The notes below the pieces were generated by a model, which saw nothing but the letters and a program-made list of their open reading frames with translations, was not told where the DNA came from and made no database searches. Position numbers and translations under genes: made by a program. A DNA stretch of 64,000 bases from Streptomyces cyaneus (lineage in GTDB: Bacteria; Actinomycetota; Actinomycetes; Streptomycetales; Streptomycetaceae), in NCBI RefSeq assembly GCF_004028635.1, contig NZ_RQJW01000009.1, forward strand, positions 248,001 to 312,000, written 5' to 3'. Of the stretch, positions 8,055 through 17,479 are shown piece after piece. Numbering within the stretch: the first letter of the stretch is position 1; each line of letters begins with the position of its first letter.

Positions 8055-10120
8055 GACTCCGCCTCGAACTCGGAGAGGAGGGCGTCGAGGGCGCCGTCCG
8101 CGGCACCGCTCCGCTTCATCTCGCAGATGCTCATCGTCATGTCTTTCAGTGTGACCGGTTCGAGGAACAGCTGGATCGGTACGTCGATGCCCAGCTCGTC
8201 ACGGAGCCTGCCGGCGAGGTGAACGGCCGTCAGCGAGTCGCCGCCCGCCTCGAAGTACGTCCGTGCGAGATCGGCGGCGCCGTTCAGATCCAGTGCCTCG
8301 ATCACCAGGGCGGTCACCGCGGCTTCGAGTTCGTTGTCCGGGGTGGGTGCCGTGGCGTCGGGCGCCGCTTCCTGCGACTCCTGCAGATCCTGTAGCTCCT
8401 GCGGCTCCTGTGCCACGGGCCGCCGCAGCGTCAGCGCGCCGTAGCTCTCGCCCGCGAACGGGTACGTCGGGAGCTGCACCCGCCGTACGTCACCGCCAAG
8501 GGCGGGCCAGGTCACCTCCTCGCCTCTCAGCCATGCCTCGCCGTCAGGGGCGGTCGCCGTGTCCCGGCGGCCCCCGGCCGACGCCGTGAGCTTGTCGGCC
8601 GCCTCCGCTGCCGTACCGGCCACGACATAGGCGCGTACGGGCATCCCGACCCGGCCCGTGCGCAGGGTGTGCGCGACGTCGGCCAGGGACGGGGCGTCCG
8701 GCTCGCGCAGTCTTGTCGCCAACCGGTCGGCGAGTGCGGCGAGTTGAGACTCGGTGCGGGCCGACAGTGGCAGGACCACCGGGTGTGCGGCCGTGCTCAC
8801 GGGTGTCCGCCGCTCGGGCGCCTCCTGCACCACCACATGCACATTGGTGCCGCCGATGCCCACCGACGTCACGCCCGCCAGCCGGGGCAGGTCCGCACGG
8901 CGCGGCCACTCCTCCGCCTCGGTCACCAGCCGCAGCGGCGACTCGTGCAGGGCGGCGACCGGGCTGGTGACGTCCACCGTCGGTACCAGCGTGGCGTGCT
9001 CCAGCATCAGGATCGTCTTGATCAGCGCCGCCGCCCCGGCCGCCGCGTCCGCATGCCCGATGTTCGACTTCACCGAGCCGAAGCCGATGGCCGCACCGCC
9101 CGCGAAGGCCGCGCTCGCCGCCTCCAGCTCGATCCGGTCGCCGAGCTCCGTCCCCGTCCCGTGCGCCTCCACGTACTGCGCCGCCGCCGGCTCGAGGCCC
9201 GCCGCCGCCCACGCCTCCGTGATCGCGGCCGACTGCTGGTCCACCCCCGGAGCGGTGAAACCGACCTTGCCGGCCCCGTCGTTGGTGACCGCCGAGCCCC
9301 GGATCACCGCGCGCACCGGGTCACCGTCGGCCAGCGCGTCCTCCAGCCGGCGCAGCACCAGCACGCCCACGCCACTGCCGGGCACCGTACCGGCCGCCTT
9401 CTCGTCGAAGGGGCGACAGCGGCCGTCGGGGGAGAAGATGCCGCCCTGGTAGTGGACGTAGCCCTGCTTGCGCACGCTGCCGATGGCCACGCCGCCCGCG
9501 AGGGCGGTGTCGCACTCGCCGAGGAGGAGAGCCTGGACGGCCAGGTGGACCGCCGTCAGCGAGGTCGAGCAGGCCGTCTGGACCGTCATGCTCGGGCCGT
9601 CCAGGCCCAGGCGGTAGGAGATCCAGGGCGCCAGGAACTCGCGGTCGGTGAGGATACGGACCTGAAGGGCACCGATCGACGCCGCGAGCGCCGGGTCCGT
9701 GCCGGCCGCCAGGGCGTGTTCCGTCGGGCTGCCGCCCACGTACACGCCGGTGCGGGACGGGGCGGCCAGCGGGGCGTATCCCGCGTCCTCCAGGGCGGAC
9801 CAGGCGGTCTCCAGCAGCACGCGGTGCTGCGGGTCCAGCGCTGCCGCCTCCGTGCGGTTGAAGCCGAAGAGGTCCGCCTCGAAGCGGTCCGCCTCCGGAA
9901 GGCGGCCCTGAGCGGAGACGTACGCGGGATTGCTCAGCTCCGCCGCGTCCGCTCCGTCGGCCAGCAGCTCCTTCTCGGTGAAGCCGGTCAGGGAGCAGAC
10001 GCCGTCGCGCAGGTTGGCCCAGTACGTGTCGAGGTCGGGGGCGCCGGGGAAGCGTCCGCTCATTCCTACGACGGCCACCGCGGACTCAAGGTCGTGCGGT
10101 GCGGCTTCCTCGGTCGTCAT
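8051..10120 (-). CDS. AT-less PKS module: KS - linker - ACP
   Basis: A polyketide synthase of about 689 residues holding one ketosynthase and one carrier protein but no acyltransferase. The KS spans about 13-430 with all catalytic residues: Cys184 (QTACSTS), His320 (EAHGTGTE) and His356 (SNIGHADA). Residues about 445-565 look like the KS-side linker and post-AT linker (ending VQLPTYPF) joined directly, as in trans-AT modules. A linker containing QEPQELQDLQESQE follows, then a carrier domain at about 595-665 with the phosphopantetheine Ser in AGGDSLTAV. No ketoreductase or other tailoring domain is seen. The start ATG at 10120 overlaps the upstream NRPS stop (ATGA) and has GGAAAGG ahead. Malonyl units would have to come from an acyltransferase elsewhere, since none is in the window. 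Expected role: two-carbon extension of a peptidyl chain delivered by an NRPS. Confidence 0.9.
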   Translation of the reverse strand: MTTEEAAPHDLESAVAVVGMSGRFPGAPDLDTYWANLRDGVCSLTGFTEKELLADGADAAELSNPAYVSAQGRLPEADRFEADLFGFNRTEAAALDPQHRVLLETAWSALEDAGYAPLAAPSRTGVYVGGSPTEHALAAGTDPALAASIGALQVRILTDREFLAPWISYRLGLDGPSMTVQTACSTSLTAVHLAVQALLLGECDTALAGGVAIGSVRKQGYVHYQGGIFSPDGRCRPFDEKAAGTVPGSGVGVLVLRRLEDALADGDPVRAVIRGSAVTNDGAGKVGFTAPGVDQQSAAITEAWAAAGLEPAAAQYVEAHGTGTELGDRIELEAASAAFAGGAAIGFGSVKSNIGHADAAAGAAALIKTILMLEHATLVPTVDVTSPVAALHESPLRLVTEAEEWPRRADLPRLAGVTSVGIGGTNVHVVVQEAPERRTPVSTAAHPVVLPLSARTESQLAALADRLATRLREPDAPSLADVAHTLRTGRVGMPVRAYVVAGTAAEAADKLTASAGGRRDTATAPDGEAWLRGEEVTWPALGGDVRRVQLPTYPFAGESYGALTLRRPVAQEPQELQDLQESQEAAPDATAPTPDNELEAAVTALVIEALDLNGAADLARTYFEAGGDSLTAVHLAGRLRDELGIDVPIQLFLEPVTLKDMTMSICEMKRSGAADGALDALLSEFEAES

Positions 10121-13100
10121 CGTGTCGTGCCTTTCCTGGAACGGAGTTTGTGCAGGGCTGCCTGGCGTTGACGGCGATCGCTTCCTCGCCGGGCCGCCTC
10201 CTCGTGGGGTGCGGGGTCCTCGGCCGTACTGTCGAGGTGGGCCGCCACGGCGGCGACCGTCGGGTGCCGGAACAGGTCGATCAGGGTGAGGTCCCGGTAC
10301 TGCGGGTGTTCCTGGAGCGCCGAGAGAACCGCCAGCAGCCGTACCGAATTGCCGCCCAGATCGAAGAAGTTGTCGTGGACGCCGACCCGGTCCAGGGTCA
10401 GCACCCGCTGCCACACCTCGGCCACGCGCTGCTCGCCGGCGGTGCGCGGCGCGGCGTACGACTCCGTCAACCGGGGCCGCCGTACCGAGGGCTCGGGCAG
10501 CCGCGCCCGGTCGATCTTGCCGGAGCGGTTCAGCGGCAGCTCCGGGAGGCGGACGAAGATCTCCGGGACCATGTAGCCGGGCAGCCGTAGAGCGAGAAGG
10601 GCGCGCAGGGCCTCGTCCGAGGGGACCGTGTCCGGGTCCGTGCCCGTGCCCGTGTTCGTGCCGGTGTCCGTGCCCTTCCCGACCACATACGCCACGAGCC
10701 GCTGCTCGGCGCCTTCCCCGCGTACCGCCGCCGCGGCGACCGTGATGTCGGGATGGCCCGCCAACAGCGCCTCGATCTCGCCCAGTTCGATGCGGTAGCC
10801 GCGCAGCTTCACCTGGGAGTCGCCGCGACCGAGGTAGTGCAGCACGCCCTGCGCGTCGATGCGGCACAGGTCCCCGGTGCGGTACATCCGGCTGCCGGGC
10901 GGCCCGTACGGGTCGGCGACGAAGCGCTCGGCGGTCATGCCGGGCCGGCCGAAGTAGCCGCGGGCCAGGGAGGCGCCGGCGACGTAGAGCTCGCCCGTCA
11001 CACCGACCGGGACCGGGCGCAGCCGTCGGTCCAGGACGTAGGCGCGGGTGCCCGGGACCGCGTGGCCGATCACCACGGGCTCGCCCGGGCGCAGATCGGC
11101 GGTGGTGGAGTACACCGTCGCCTCGCTGGGGCCGTACGCGTTGACGATCCGGCGGCCCTCCTCGGCGAGCCGCTCGACCAGTTCGGCCGGGCAGGCCTCG
11201 CCGCCGACCGCGAGCGTGCGCAGCTCGGGCAGGGCGCCCGGGGCGCGGGGCAGGGTCATCGCGGCGGACGGCGGCAGGAAGACGTAGGTGATGCGGGAGT
11301 CCCTGAGCCGCGTCTGGAGCGCCTCGCCCAGCCGCTCGTCCTCCTGCGCGATGTGCAACTCTGCGCCTGCGACCCAGGGGAAGAACAGGTCGGAGACGGC
11401 CACGTCGAAGCCGAACGACACGAACTGGAGGACTCGGTCCTCTGCGGTCACCGGGAAGACCGGACGGACGTTCACCGCGAGGTTGCGCAGGGCGCGGTGT
11501 TCGACCGCCACGCCCTTGGGGACGCCGGTGGAGCCGGAGGTGTAGAGGACGTAGGCGAGGTCGCCGGGCGCGCACGGCACGGGGTCGAGTGCCGTGCGGG
11601 TCTCCGTGTCCTCGTCCACCCGCAGTTCCGGTACGTCCGTCCCCGCCAGGCCTGTCGTCTCCGCCGCCGTGAGGAGCAGGGACGTGCCCGAGTTGGTGAC
11701 CATGTAGGCGAGGCGGGCGGCGGGATGCGCCGGGTCCAGCGGCACGTACGCGCCGCCCGCGCGCAGTACGGCGAGGGCGGCGATGCCCATGTCGGCGCCG
11801 CGGGGGAGCAGGAGGCTGACCCGGTCTCCGCGGCGTACGCCGCGCGCCTGGAGGCGGGCTGCGAGGGCGTCGGCGCGCTTCAGCAGTTCGCGGTATGAGA
11901 GGCGCAGGTCGCCGCAGACGAGCGCGGTGGCCTCCGGCCGTTCGGCGGCTTGGGCTGCCACGAGATCGGGGACCAGGTGCGCCTTCGGGGGTGCTGCGTT
12001 TTGTTGCCTGGCGGCTGCGGGTTCGTTGTGGCTGGTCGCGCAGTTCCCCGCGCCCCTTTGGGGCGCGTTGCCGCCCAGGGCGAGTAGCCGTTCTGTCTCG
12101 TCCGCGGGCAGCATGTCGACGGTTGACAGTGGCGCCTCCGGGTGGTCCAGCAGACCCTCCAGCAGCGTCTCGAAGCAGCGCACCCACCGTCGTACCGTCG
12201 CCGGGTCGAACAGGGCGTCGCGGTAGATCAGATACGCGGCGAGATCCTCGCCCCACTGCTCCACCTGGAGGTGGAAGTCGAACTTGGCGGTGTCCAGCAC
12301 TACATGGACCCGCTCGACCTCGGCGCCTGCCAGGCCCAGCGTCAGCTCGGTGTCGTCGTCGTAGCCGAACATCACCTGCACGACCGGGTCGTGGCTGATC
12401 TCGCGCGCCGGGGCGACCGCGTTCACGACCGCTTCGAAGGGGGCGTCCTGGTAGGGCTGGGAGTCCAGCAGCGCGGTGCGCAGGCGGGCGATCAGGTCGT
12501 GGTACGAGGGGTCGCCGGACAGGTCGACGCGCAGAGCGAGGGTGTTGGTCAGCATGCCGACCATGTCCTGGAGTTCGGGGCGGTCCCGGCCGGAGACGGG
12601 GAAGCCGATCACCAGGTCCTCGGAGCCGGACAACCGGCTCACGAACGCGGCGTACGCGGCGAACACCGCCATGAACGGCGTACCGCCGCGCCCCCGAGCC
12701 GTCTCGGCGACCCGTTCACGGACCCGGGCCGACAGCGTGAACCGCTCGGTACCGCCCGCCGCCGAACGCACCGCGCCGCGCGGCCGGTCCAGCGGCAGCG
12801 CGACCGTCTCCGGAGCCCCGCGCAGCCGCTCGGTCCAGTGCGCGACCGAGTCGGCGTACTCGCCCGCCGCCTGCCGCTCCCGCTGCCAGGCCGCGAAGTC
12901 CGGGAACTGGAGGGGGAGTTCGGGAAGAGCGTGGCGCAAGCCCTTGGTCTCGTTCTCGTACCCGGCCGACAGCTCGCGCAGCAGCACGCCCAGCGACCAG
13001 CCGTCGCAGACCAGGTGGTGGGCGACGAGCAGGATGCGGTGGGTTCCGTCGGCCACGGCGTACAGCGTGCAGCGCAGCAGCGGCCCGGCCGCCACGTCGA

Positions 13101-13458
13101 AGGGGCGGGCGGCCTCGGTGCGCATCCGCGCCTCCACCTCGGCCACCGGCACGTCGCGCTCCACGCGCGGCTGGACACGCCCGACGGCGGAGACGATCTG
13201 CAGCGGCACCCCGTCGGGGCCGGTGCGGAACACCGTGCGCAGCGACTCGTGCCGGGCGACGAGCGCGTCCAGGGCACGGCCGAAGGCGGCCGGATCGAAC
13301 GGCCCGCGCACGGCGAAGGCGGCCGGCACATGGTAGGTCGCGCTGCCCGGGTCCATGTGGTCCAGGACGAGCAGCCGGGCCTGCGCGTCCGAAGTCGGGA
13401 ACTCGTACTCCTCGTACTCCTCGTCGTCCCCGGCGGTGCCGATGTCGTCAGCGTCCAT
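10117..13458 (-). CDS. NRPS module C-A-PCP
   Basis: A 1113-residue single-module non-ribosomal peptide synthetase. The condensation domain (about 20-450) has the catalytic motif HHLVCDG near 147-153. The adenylation domain (about 500-990) shows LYTSGSTGVPKG, NAYGPSEATVY, YRTGDL and NRSGKIDRARLP. The carrier domain has its Ser near 1038 (DLGGNSVRLL). By alignment with the GrsA pocket I read specificity residues as D-V-S-F-A-G-A-V-Y; I do not recognise the amino acid. The N-terminus is acidic (DDEEYEEYEF), possibly a docking segment. Two oddities: a Gly/Thr/Asp simple-repeat linker (GTDTGTNTGTGTDPDTV) in the adenylation C-subdomain, and a normally intergenic palindromic repeat within the C-A linker (residues about 461-489). 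The start at 13458 overlaps the upstream TE gene by 11 bp. It probably hands its chain to the KS-ACP protein encoded next. Confidence 0.93.
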   Translation of the reverse strand: MDADDIGTAGDDEEYEEYEFPTSDAQARLLVLDHMDPGSATYHVPAAFAVRGPFDPAAFGRALDALVARHESLRTVFRTGPDGVPLQIVSAVGRVQPRVERDVPVAEVEARMRTEAARPFDVAAGPLLRCTLYAVADGTHRILLVAHHLVCDGWSLGVLLRELSAGYENETKGLRHALPELPLQFPDFAAWQRERQAAGEYADSVAHWTERLRGAPETVALPLDRPRGAVRSAAGGTERFTLSARVRERVAETARGRGGTPFMAVFAAYAAFVSRLSGSEDLVIGFPVSGRDRPELQDMVGMLTNTLALRVDLSGDPSYHDLIARLRTALLDSQPYQDAPFEAVVNAVAPAREISHDPVVQVMFGYDDDTELTLGLAGAEVERVHVVLDTAKFDFHLQVEQWGEDLAAYLIYRDALFDPATVRRWVRCFETLLEGLLDHPEAPLSTVDMLPADETERLLALGGNAPQRGAGNCATSHNEPAAARQQNAAPPKAHLVPDLVAAQAAERPEATALVCGDLRLSYRELLKRADALAARLQARGVRRGDRVSLLLPRGADMGIAALAVLRAGGAYVPLDPAHPAARLAYMVTNSGTSLLLTAAETTGLAGTDVPELRVDEDTETRTALDPVPCAPGDLAYVLYTSGSTGVPKGVAVEHRALRNLAVNVRPVFPVTAEDRVLQFVSFGFDVAVSDLFFPWVAGAELHIAQEDERLGEALQTRLRDSRITYVFLPPSAAMTLPRAPGALPELRTLAVGGEACPAELVERLAEEGRRIVNAYGPSEATVYSTTADLRPGEPVVIGHAVPGTRAYVLDRRLRPVPVGVTGELYVAGASLARGYFGRPGMTAERFVADPYGPPGSRMYRTGDLCRIDAQGVLHYLGRGDSQVKLRGYRIELGEIEALLAGHPDITVAAAAVRGEGAEQRLVAYVVGKGTDTGTNTGTGTDPDTVPSDEALRALLALRLPGYMVPEIFVRLPELPLNRSGKIDRARLPEPSVRRPRLTESYAAPRTAGEQRVAEVWQRVLTLDRVGVHDNFFDLGGNSVRLLAVLSALQEHPQYRDLTLIDLFRHPTVAAVAAHLDSTAEDPAPHEEAARRGSDRRQRQAALHKLRSRKGTTR
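11994..12068. repeat. Streptomyces palindromic repeat embedded in frame in an NRPS gene
   Basis: The block holds a perfect 7-bp palindrome (gcgcccc ttt ggggcgc, 12050-12066) preceded by gctggtcgcgcagttccccg and gcgggttcgttgtg. I recognise this whole unit as a common intergenic repeat in Streptomyces. Here it lies inside the C-A linker of the NRPS gene and is translated, giving the atypical stretch GAGNCATSHNEPAAARQQN. The frame stays open on both sides. Confidence 0.7.
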
Positions 13459-16400
13459 CTGCCTGTGCTCCGTCCCCCGTGCGGTCCCTTGCCAGTACGT
13501 CCTCCACGGCCGCGGCGATCGCGCCCACCGGCCCCGGTGTGAGCACATCGCTGTGCTCGCAGTCCAGTTCGTGTACGTCCACCCCGGCCGAGCAGCCCTG
13601 CCACGCGGCGCGCTTCTCCTCGGTCGTCGCCTCCGAGGTGCGGGTGGCCGAGAAGAGGGTCACCCTGCCGTCGTAGGGCGACGGCTGCCAGGCGCGGGCC
13701 ATCTCGATGTACCGCTCCATGGCGGCGACCAGGGTGTCGAGGCGCTGCTCGTCGAGGTCGGCGAGGAGCGCGCTGTGCGCGTGGACGCGTGCGACGACCT
13801 CGGCCCGCTCCAGCGGGCCCGGCCCGGCCGCAACCCCGGGCAGCGCGTTGCGCAGCAGGTTGCCGAGCGCCACCTGCTCCACGACCGCCGGGTCCAGCGG
13901 CACGCGCGCCACGTCCGCAGGCTTCGGCATCGAGTCCAGGACGGCGACGAGCGCGACCTCCTCACCGGCCGCGCGCAGCCGCACCGCCAGCTCATGGGCG
14001 AACGGTCCGCCGAAGGAGCGGCCCAGCAGCAGATACGGCCCGTGCGGTCGCACCGCCCGGATACGCGGGAGACAGCGCTCGGCCAACTCGCCCAGTGACT
14101 GGGGAAGTTGCTCGCCGTGCAGCACCGGCGTCTGCAACGCGTACACCGGCCGCCCGGGGGCGAGGTGCGGCAGCAGCGCCGCGTACCCCCAGCCGAGCCC
14201 CAGCCCCGGGTGAAGGCAGAACAGCGGGGGCAGGTCGCCCTCGCGACGCAGGGTGAGCAGCGGGGCGTAGGCGTCCTCGTCGCCCCGGCCCTTGTCCGAG
14301 CCATTTCCATGGCCCGTGCCATTGCTCGTGGTCTTGTCCTCGTCCGCGTCCGCCCGTCCCGTGGCGAGGCGCGCGGCGAGCGCGGCCGGTGTCGGGGCCT
14401 CGAACAGCGTGGCCGGCGACACCCGTGCCCCGAGCTCGGCGTGGATCCGGGCGGTCAGACGCAGGGCGAGCAACGAGTGGCCGCCGTGCGCGAAGAAGTC
14501 GGCGTCGGGGCCCAGCGCGTCCACCCCGAGCGCTTGCGCGAACAGCGCGCACAGCCGCTGCTCCCGCCCCGGCCGGGCCATCCGCCCGTGGCCCGGCAGG
14601 ACTCGCTGCGGCTCGGGTTCGGGCAGCGCGGCCCGGTCGACCTTGCCGTGCGCGGTCAGCGGTACTGCGTCGAGGGCGGCCCACGCCGACGGCATCAGAT
14701 GCGCCGGCAGCGTGCGCGCCGCATGCTCCCGTACGAGGTCCAGGTCGCCGCCCACGACATACGCGACGAGCCTCTTGCCGCCGTCCGGCCCGGGGCGTGC
14801 GGCCACCACGGCCCGCTCCACGCCCGGGCAGGCGGCCAGGGCGGCCTCGACCTCGCCGGGCTCGATCCGGAAGCCCCGCACCTTGACCTGGTCGTCGCCG
14901 CGGCCCATGAACTCCAGCTCGCCACCCGGCTGTCGGCGCACCAGATCGCCCGTGCGGTACATCCGGGCGCCGGGCGGCCCGTACGGGTCGGCGACGAAGC
15001 GTTCGGCGGTCAGGTCGGGTCGGTTCAGGTAGCCGTGGGCGAGCCCGGTGCCGGCGACGTACAACTCACCCACCGCTCCTGCCGGAACGGGACGCAGAAG
15101 GTGGTCGAGGACGTAGGCGCGGGTGTTGTCCAGGGGCCGCCCGATGGGCACGGACGCGCCGACGTCATCGGTCACCCGGTGGGCCGTGGCGAACACGGTC
15201 GTCTCGGTGGGTCCGTAGCCGTTGACGATCCGCGTGCTCGGGCAGTGCTCGCGCACCCGCCGCACCGCCTCGGGCGCGAGGACGTCGCCGCCCGCCCACA
15301 CCTCCCGCACGGTGCCGAGCACCTCGGGCGCCATCTCCGCGACGGTGCGCAGGAGTTCGGCGGTGAGCCACACAGCGGTGACGCGCGTTTCGGGCAGCAG
15401 CCGCTTCAGCAGGTCGGGGGTGACGGGGCCGGGCGGGGCGACCACGACCGTGCCGCCGTTCAGCAGGGGCACCCAGGTCTCGTAGGTCGCGGCGTCGAAG
15501 GTGTGCGGGCTGTGGAGGAGGACGCGCTCGTGGGCGCCGCCCGCGAAACGGGTGTCGGCGGCGAGCTCGACGACGGCCCGGTGCGGGGTGAGGATGCCCT
15601 TGGGTTCGCCCGTCGAGCCGGAGGTGTACATCACGTAGGCGGGGGATTCGGGGTGCGCGGCCGCAGTCGGCGGTACGACGGCGTCGGTTCCGTCGAGGTC
15701 CGACGTGCCCAACGTGCCCGACATGTCCAACACGGTCGATGCGTCCAACGCCCGTACGTCGTCCGCCAGTTGCGCGCTCTCAGCCGTAACTGCCACCCGC
15801 GCACCAGCCTGCGCCACCAGCGCCGCCAGCCGTCCCGCCGGGGCCGCCGGATCCAGTGGCAGACAGCACGCGCCCGCCTTCAGCACCGCCAGCTGTGCGA
15901 CGACCAGGCTCACGGACCGGGCCAGCGGCAATGCCACCGTGTCGCCGGGCCGCACCCCCGCCGCCCGCAGCCGCGCCGCCAGCCGGTCGGACGCCGCGTC
16001 GAGACCGCCGTACGTCAACACCTCACCGTCCGCCTCGACGGCGGGCGCGTCCGGCGTACGGGCCACCTGCTCGGCGAAGCGCCCGGGAATGCTCAGTGCC
16101 TCGGGCGCCAGGGGCAGCGGACGCACCGGCCCCTCGGCCAGGGCGAGCAGCTGTCGCCGCTCCTCCTGCGGGAGGACGTCGAGCCGGGCGGCCGGCGTGC
16201 CGTGCGCGGACGTCAGCGCCTCGAAGGCGCGCGCCAGGCGGGCGCCGACCGTGGCCGCTGAGATGCCCCGGCGGCAGCTGATCCGCAGCAGCATGCGTTC
16301 CCCGGCGACGACGGCGACCGTCACCGGGTAGTGCGTCGCGTCCCGCGTCTCGACCAGCTCGACGGCTGGAGTGGGCCCCTCGGCGCGCGGGAAGTTCTCG

Positions 16401-17479
16401 AACGCCAGGACCGTGTCGAAGAGCTCGCCCACTCCGGCCGCCCGCTGCACCTCCGCCAGCCGTACATGGTGATACGGCGCCAGCCGCAGCTGCTCGCTCT
16501 GGACGCGGGCCAGCAACTCGTCGACGCCCTCACCCGAGCGCAGCCGGATCCGCACCGGCAGCGTGTTGATGAACAGCCCCACCATCCGCTCGACACCGGG
16601 CAGATCGTGCGGCCGCCCGGAGACGACCGCGCCGAACACCAGGTCCTCGGCACCGGTCAGCCGGGCCAGCACCAGGGCCCAGGCGGTCTGCGCCACGGTG
16701 TTGACGGTGACGCCCGCGTCCGCGGCCCGGCGGGTGACCGCCGCCGTCAGCTCGGGCGTCAGCTCTACGTCGACGGTGTCCTCGGCCCCGCCCGGTCCGC
16801 CCGGTCCGTCCGGTCCGCCCGGCCCATCCAAGCCATCCGGGCCGTCCTGCTCACCCGGGGCAAGCAGCGCGGGCCGCGTCAGCCCGTCCAGCGCCTCACG
16901 CCAGGCTGCCTCCGCCCCGGCCTGGTCCTGGCCGTTCAGCCAGACCAGGTACTGCTTGAAGGGCACAGTGGGCGGCAGCTCGGCCATGCCCGTCGTCAGC
17001 GCCTCCAGATCCTGCGCGAGCAACGGCAGCGACCAGCCGTCCAACAGGATGTGATGGAGCGTCAACAGAAGCTCGGCGCCCGTGTCGTGTCGTACCAGCG
17101 TGGCCCGCACCAGCGGGGGCCGGGCCAGGTCGAAGCGGCGCGCCCGGTCCTCGGTCATGAGACGCGCGAACGCCGCCTCCGTCCCGTCCCGCCCGCGACC
17201 CGTGCAGTCGGCCTCCGTCCACGGCACCTTCACCGCGCGCGGGATCACCTGCACCGGCCGGTCGACTTGCTCGTGCCGAAAACACGCCCGCAGATTCGGG
17301 TGCCGCTCCAGCAGCGCGGTCACCGCGGCCCGCACCGCCTCGGCCGTGACGCCGGGGGCGATCCGGAAGCGGGCCTGCACCAGATACGGATCGGGGCGGT
17401 CCGGATCGCGCAGGGCGTGGAAGAGCAGGCCTTCCTGGGCGGGGGAGAGCGGCAGTACGTCCGCGATGCGTCCGCCCAT
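13448..17479 (-). CDS. NRPS terminal module C-A-PCP-TE
   Basis: A 1343-residue NRPS. The condensation domain (about 1-430, HHILLDG near 143) directly follows an epimerase-ending protein, so it should be of the D-accepting (DCL) type. The adenylation domain (about 460-945) shows MYTSGSTGEPKG, NGYGPTETTVF, YRTGDLVRR and AHGKVDRAALP. Pocket residues read roughly D-A-Y-W-W-G-G-V-F, resembling codes I associate with valine; this is tentative. The carrier Ser is near 1000 (HGGHSLLAL). A thioesterase domain (about 1075-1335) has nucleophile Ser in GRSFGG (about 1156), Asp in LDSMP and His in CEHSDVL, and should release or cyclise the product. Proline/glycine simple repeats (GGPDGPGGPGG) sit in the condensation domain near residue 225. 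It starts at the stop of the previous gene (TGATG, 1-nt overlap). As the only TE-bearing module it should act last, although two synthetase genes follow it. Confidence 0.94.
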   Translation of the reverse strand: MGGRIADVLPLSPAQEGLLFHALRDPDRPDPYLVQARFRIAPGVTAEAVRAAVTALLERHPNLRACFRHEQVDRPVQVIPRAVKVPWTEADCTGRGRDGTEAAFARLMTEDRARRFDLARPPLVRATLVRHDTGAELLLTLHHILLDGWSLPLLAQDLEALTTGMAELPPTVPFKQYLVWLNGQDQAGAEAAWREALDGLTRPALLAPGEQDGPDGLDGPGGPDGPGGPGGAEDTVDVELTPELTAAVTRRAADAGVTVNTVAQTAWALVLARLTGAEDLVFGAVVSGRPHDLPGVERMVGLFINTLPVRIRLRSGEGVDELLARVQSEQLRLAPYHHVRLAEVQRAAGVGELFDTVLAFENFPRAEGPTPAVELVETRDATHYPVTVAVVAGERMLLRISCRRGISAATVGARLARAFEALTSAHGTPAARLDVLPQEERRQLLALAEGPVRPLPLAPEALSIPGRFAEQVARTPDAPAVEADGEVLTYGGLDAASDRLAARLRAAGVRPGDTVALPLARSVSLVVAQLAVLKAGACCLPLDPAAPAGRLAALVAQAGARVAVTAESAQLADDVRALDASTVLDMSGTLGTSDLDGTDAVVPPTAAAHPESPAYVMYTSGSTGEPKGILTPHRAVVELAADTRFAGGAHERVLLHSPHTFDAATYETWVPLLNGGTVVVAPPGPVTPDLLKRLLPETRVTAVWLTAELLRTVAEMAPEVLGTVREVWAGGDVLAPEAVRRVREHCPSTRIVNGYGPTETTVFATAHRVTDDVGASVPIGRPLDNTRAYVLDHLLRPVPAGAVGELYVAGTGLAHGYLNRPDLTAERFVADPYGPPGARMYRTGDLVRRQPGGELEFMGRGDDQVKVRGFRIEPGEVEAALAACPGVERAVVAARPGPDGGKRLVAYVVGGDLDLVREHAARTLPAHLMPSAWAALDAVPLTAHGKVDRAALPEPEPQRVLPGHGRMARPGREQRLCALFAQALGVDALGPDADFFAHGGHSLLALRLTARIHAELGARVSPATLFEAPTPAALAARLATGRADADEDKTTSNGTGHGNGSDKGRGDEDAYAPLLTLRREGDLPPLFCLHPGLGLGWGYAALLPHLAPGRPVYALQTPVLHGEQLPQSLGELAERCLPRIRAVRPHGPYLLLGRSFGGPFAHELAVRLRAAGEEVALVAVLDSMPKPADVARVPLDPAVVEQVALGNLLRNALPGVAAGPGPLERAEVVARVHAHSALLADLDEQRLDTLVAAMERYIEMARAWQPSPYDGRVTLFSATRTSEATTEEKRAAWQGCSAGVDVHELDCEHSDVLTPGPVGAIAAAVEDVLARDRTGDGAQADGR

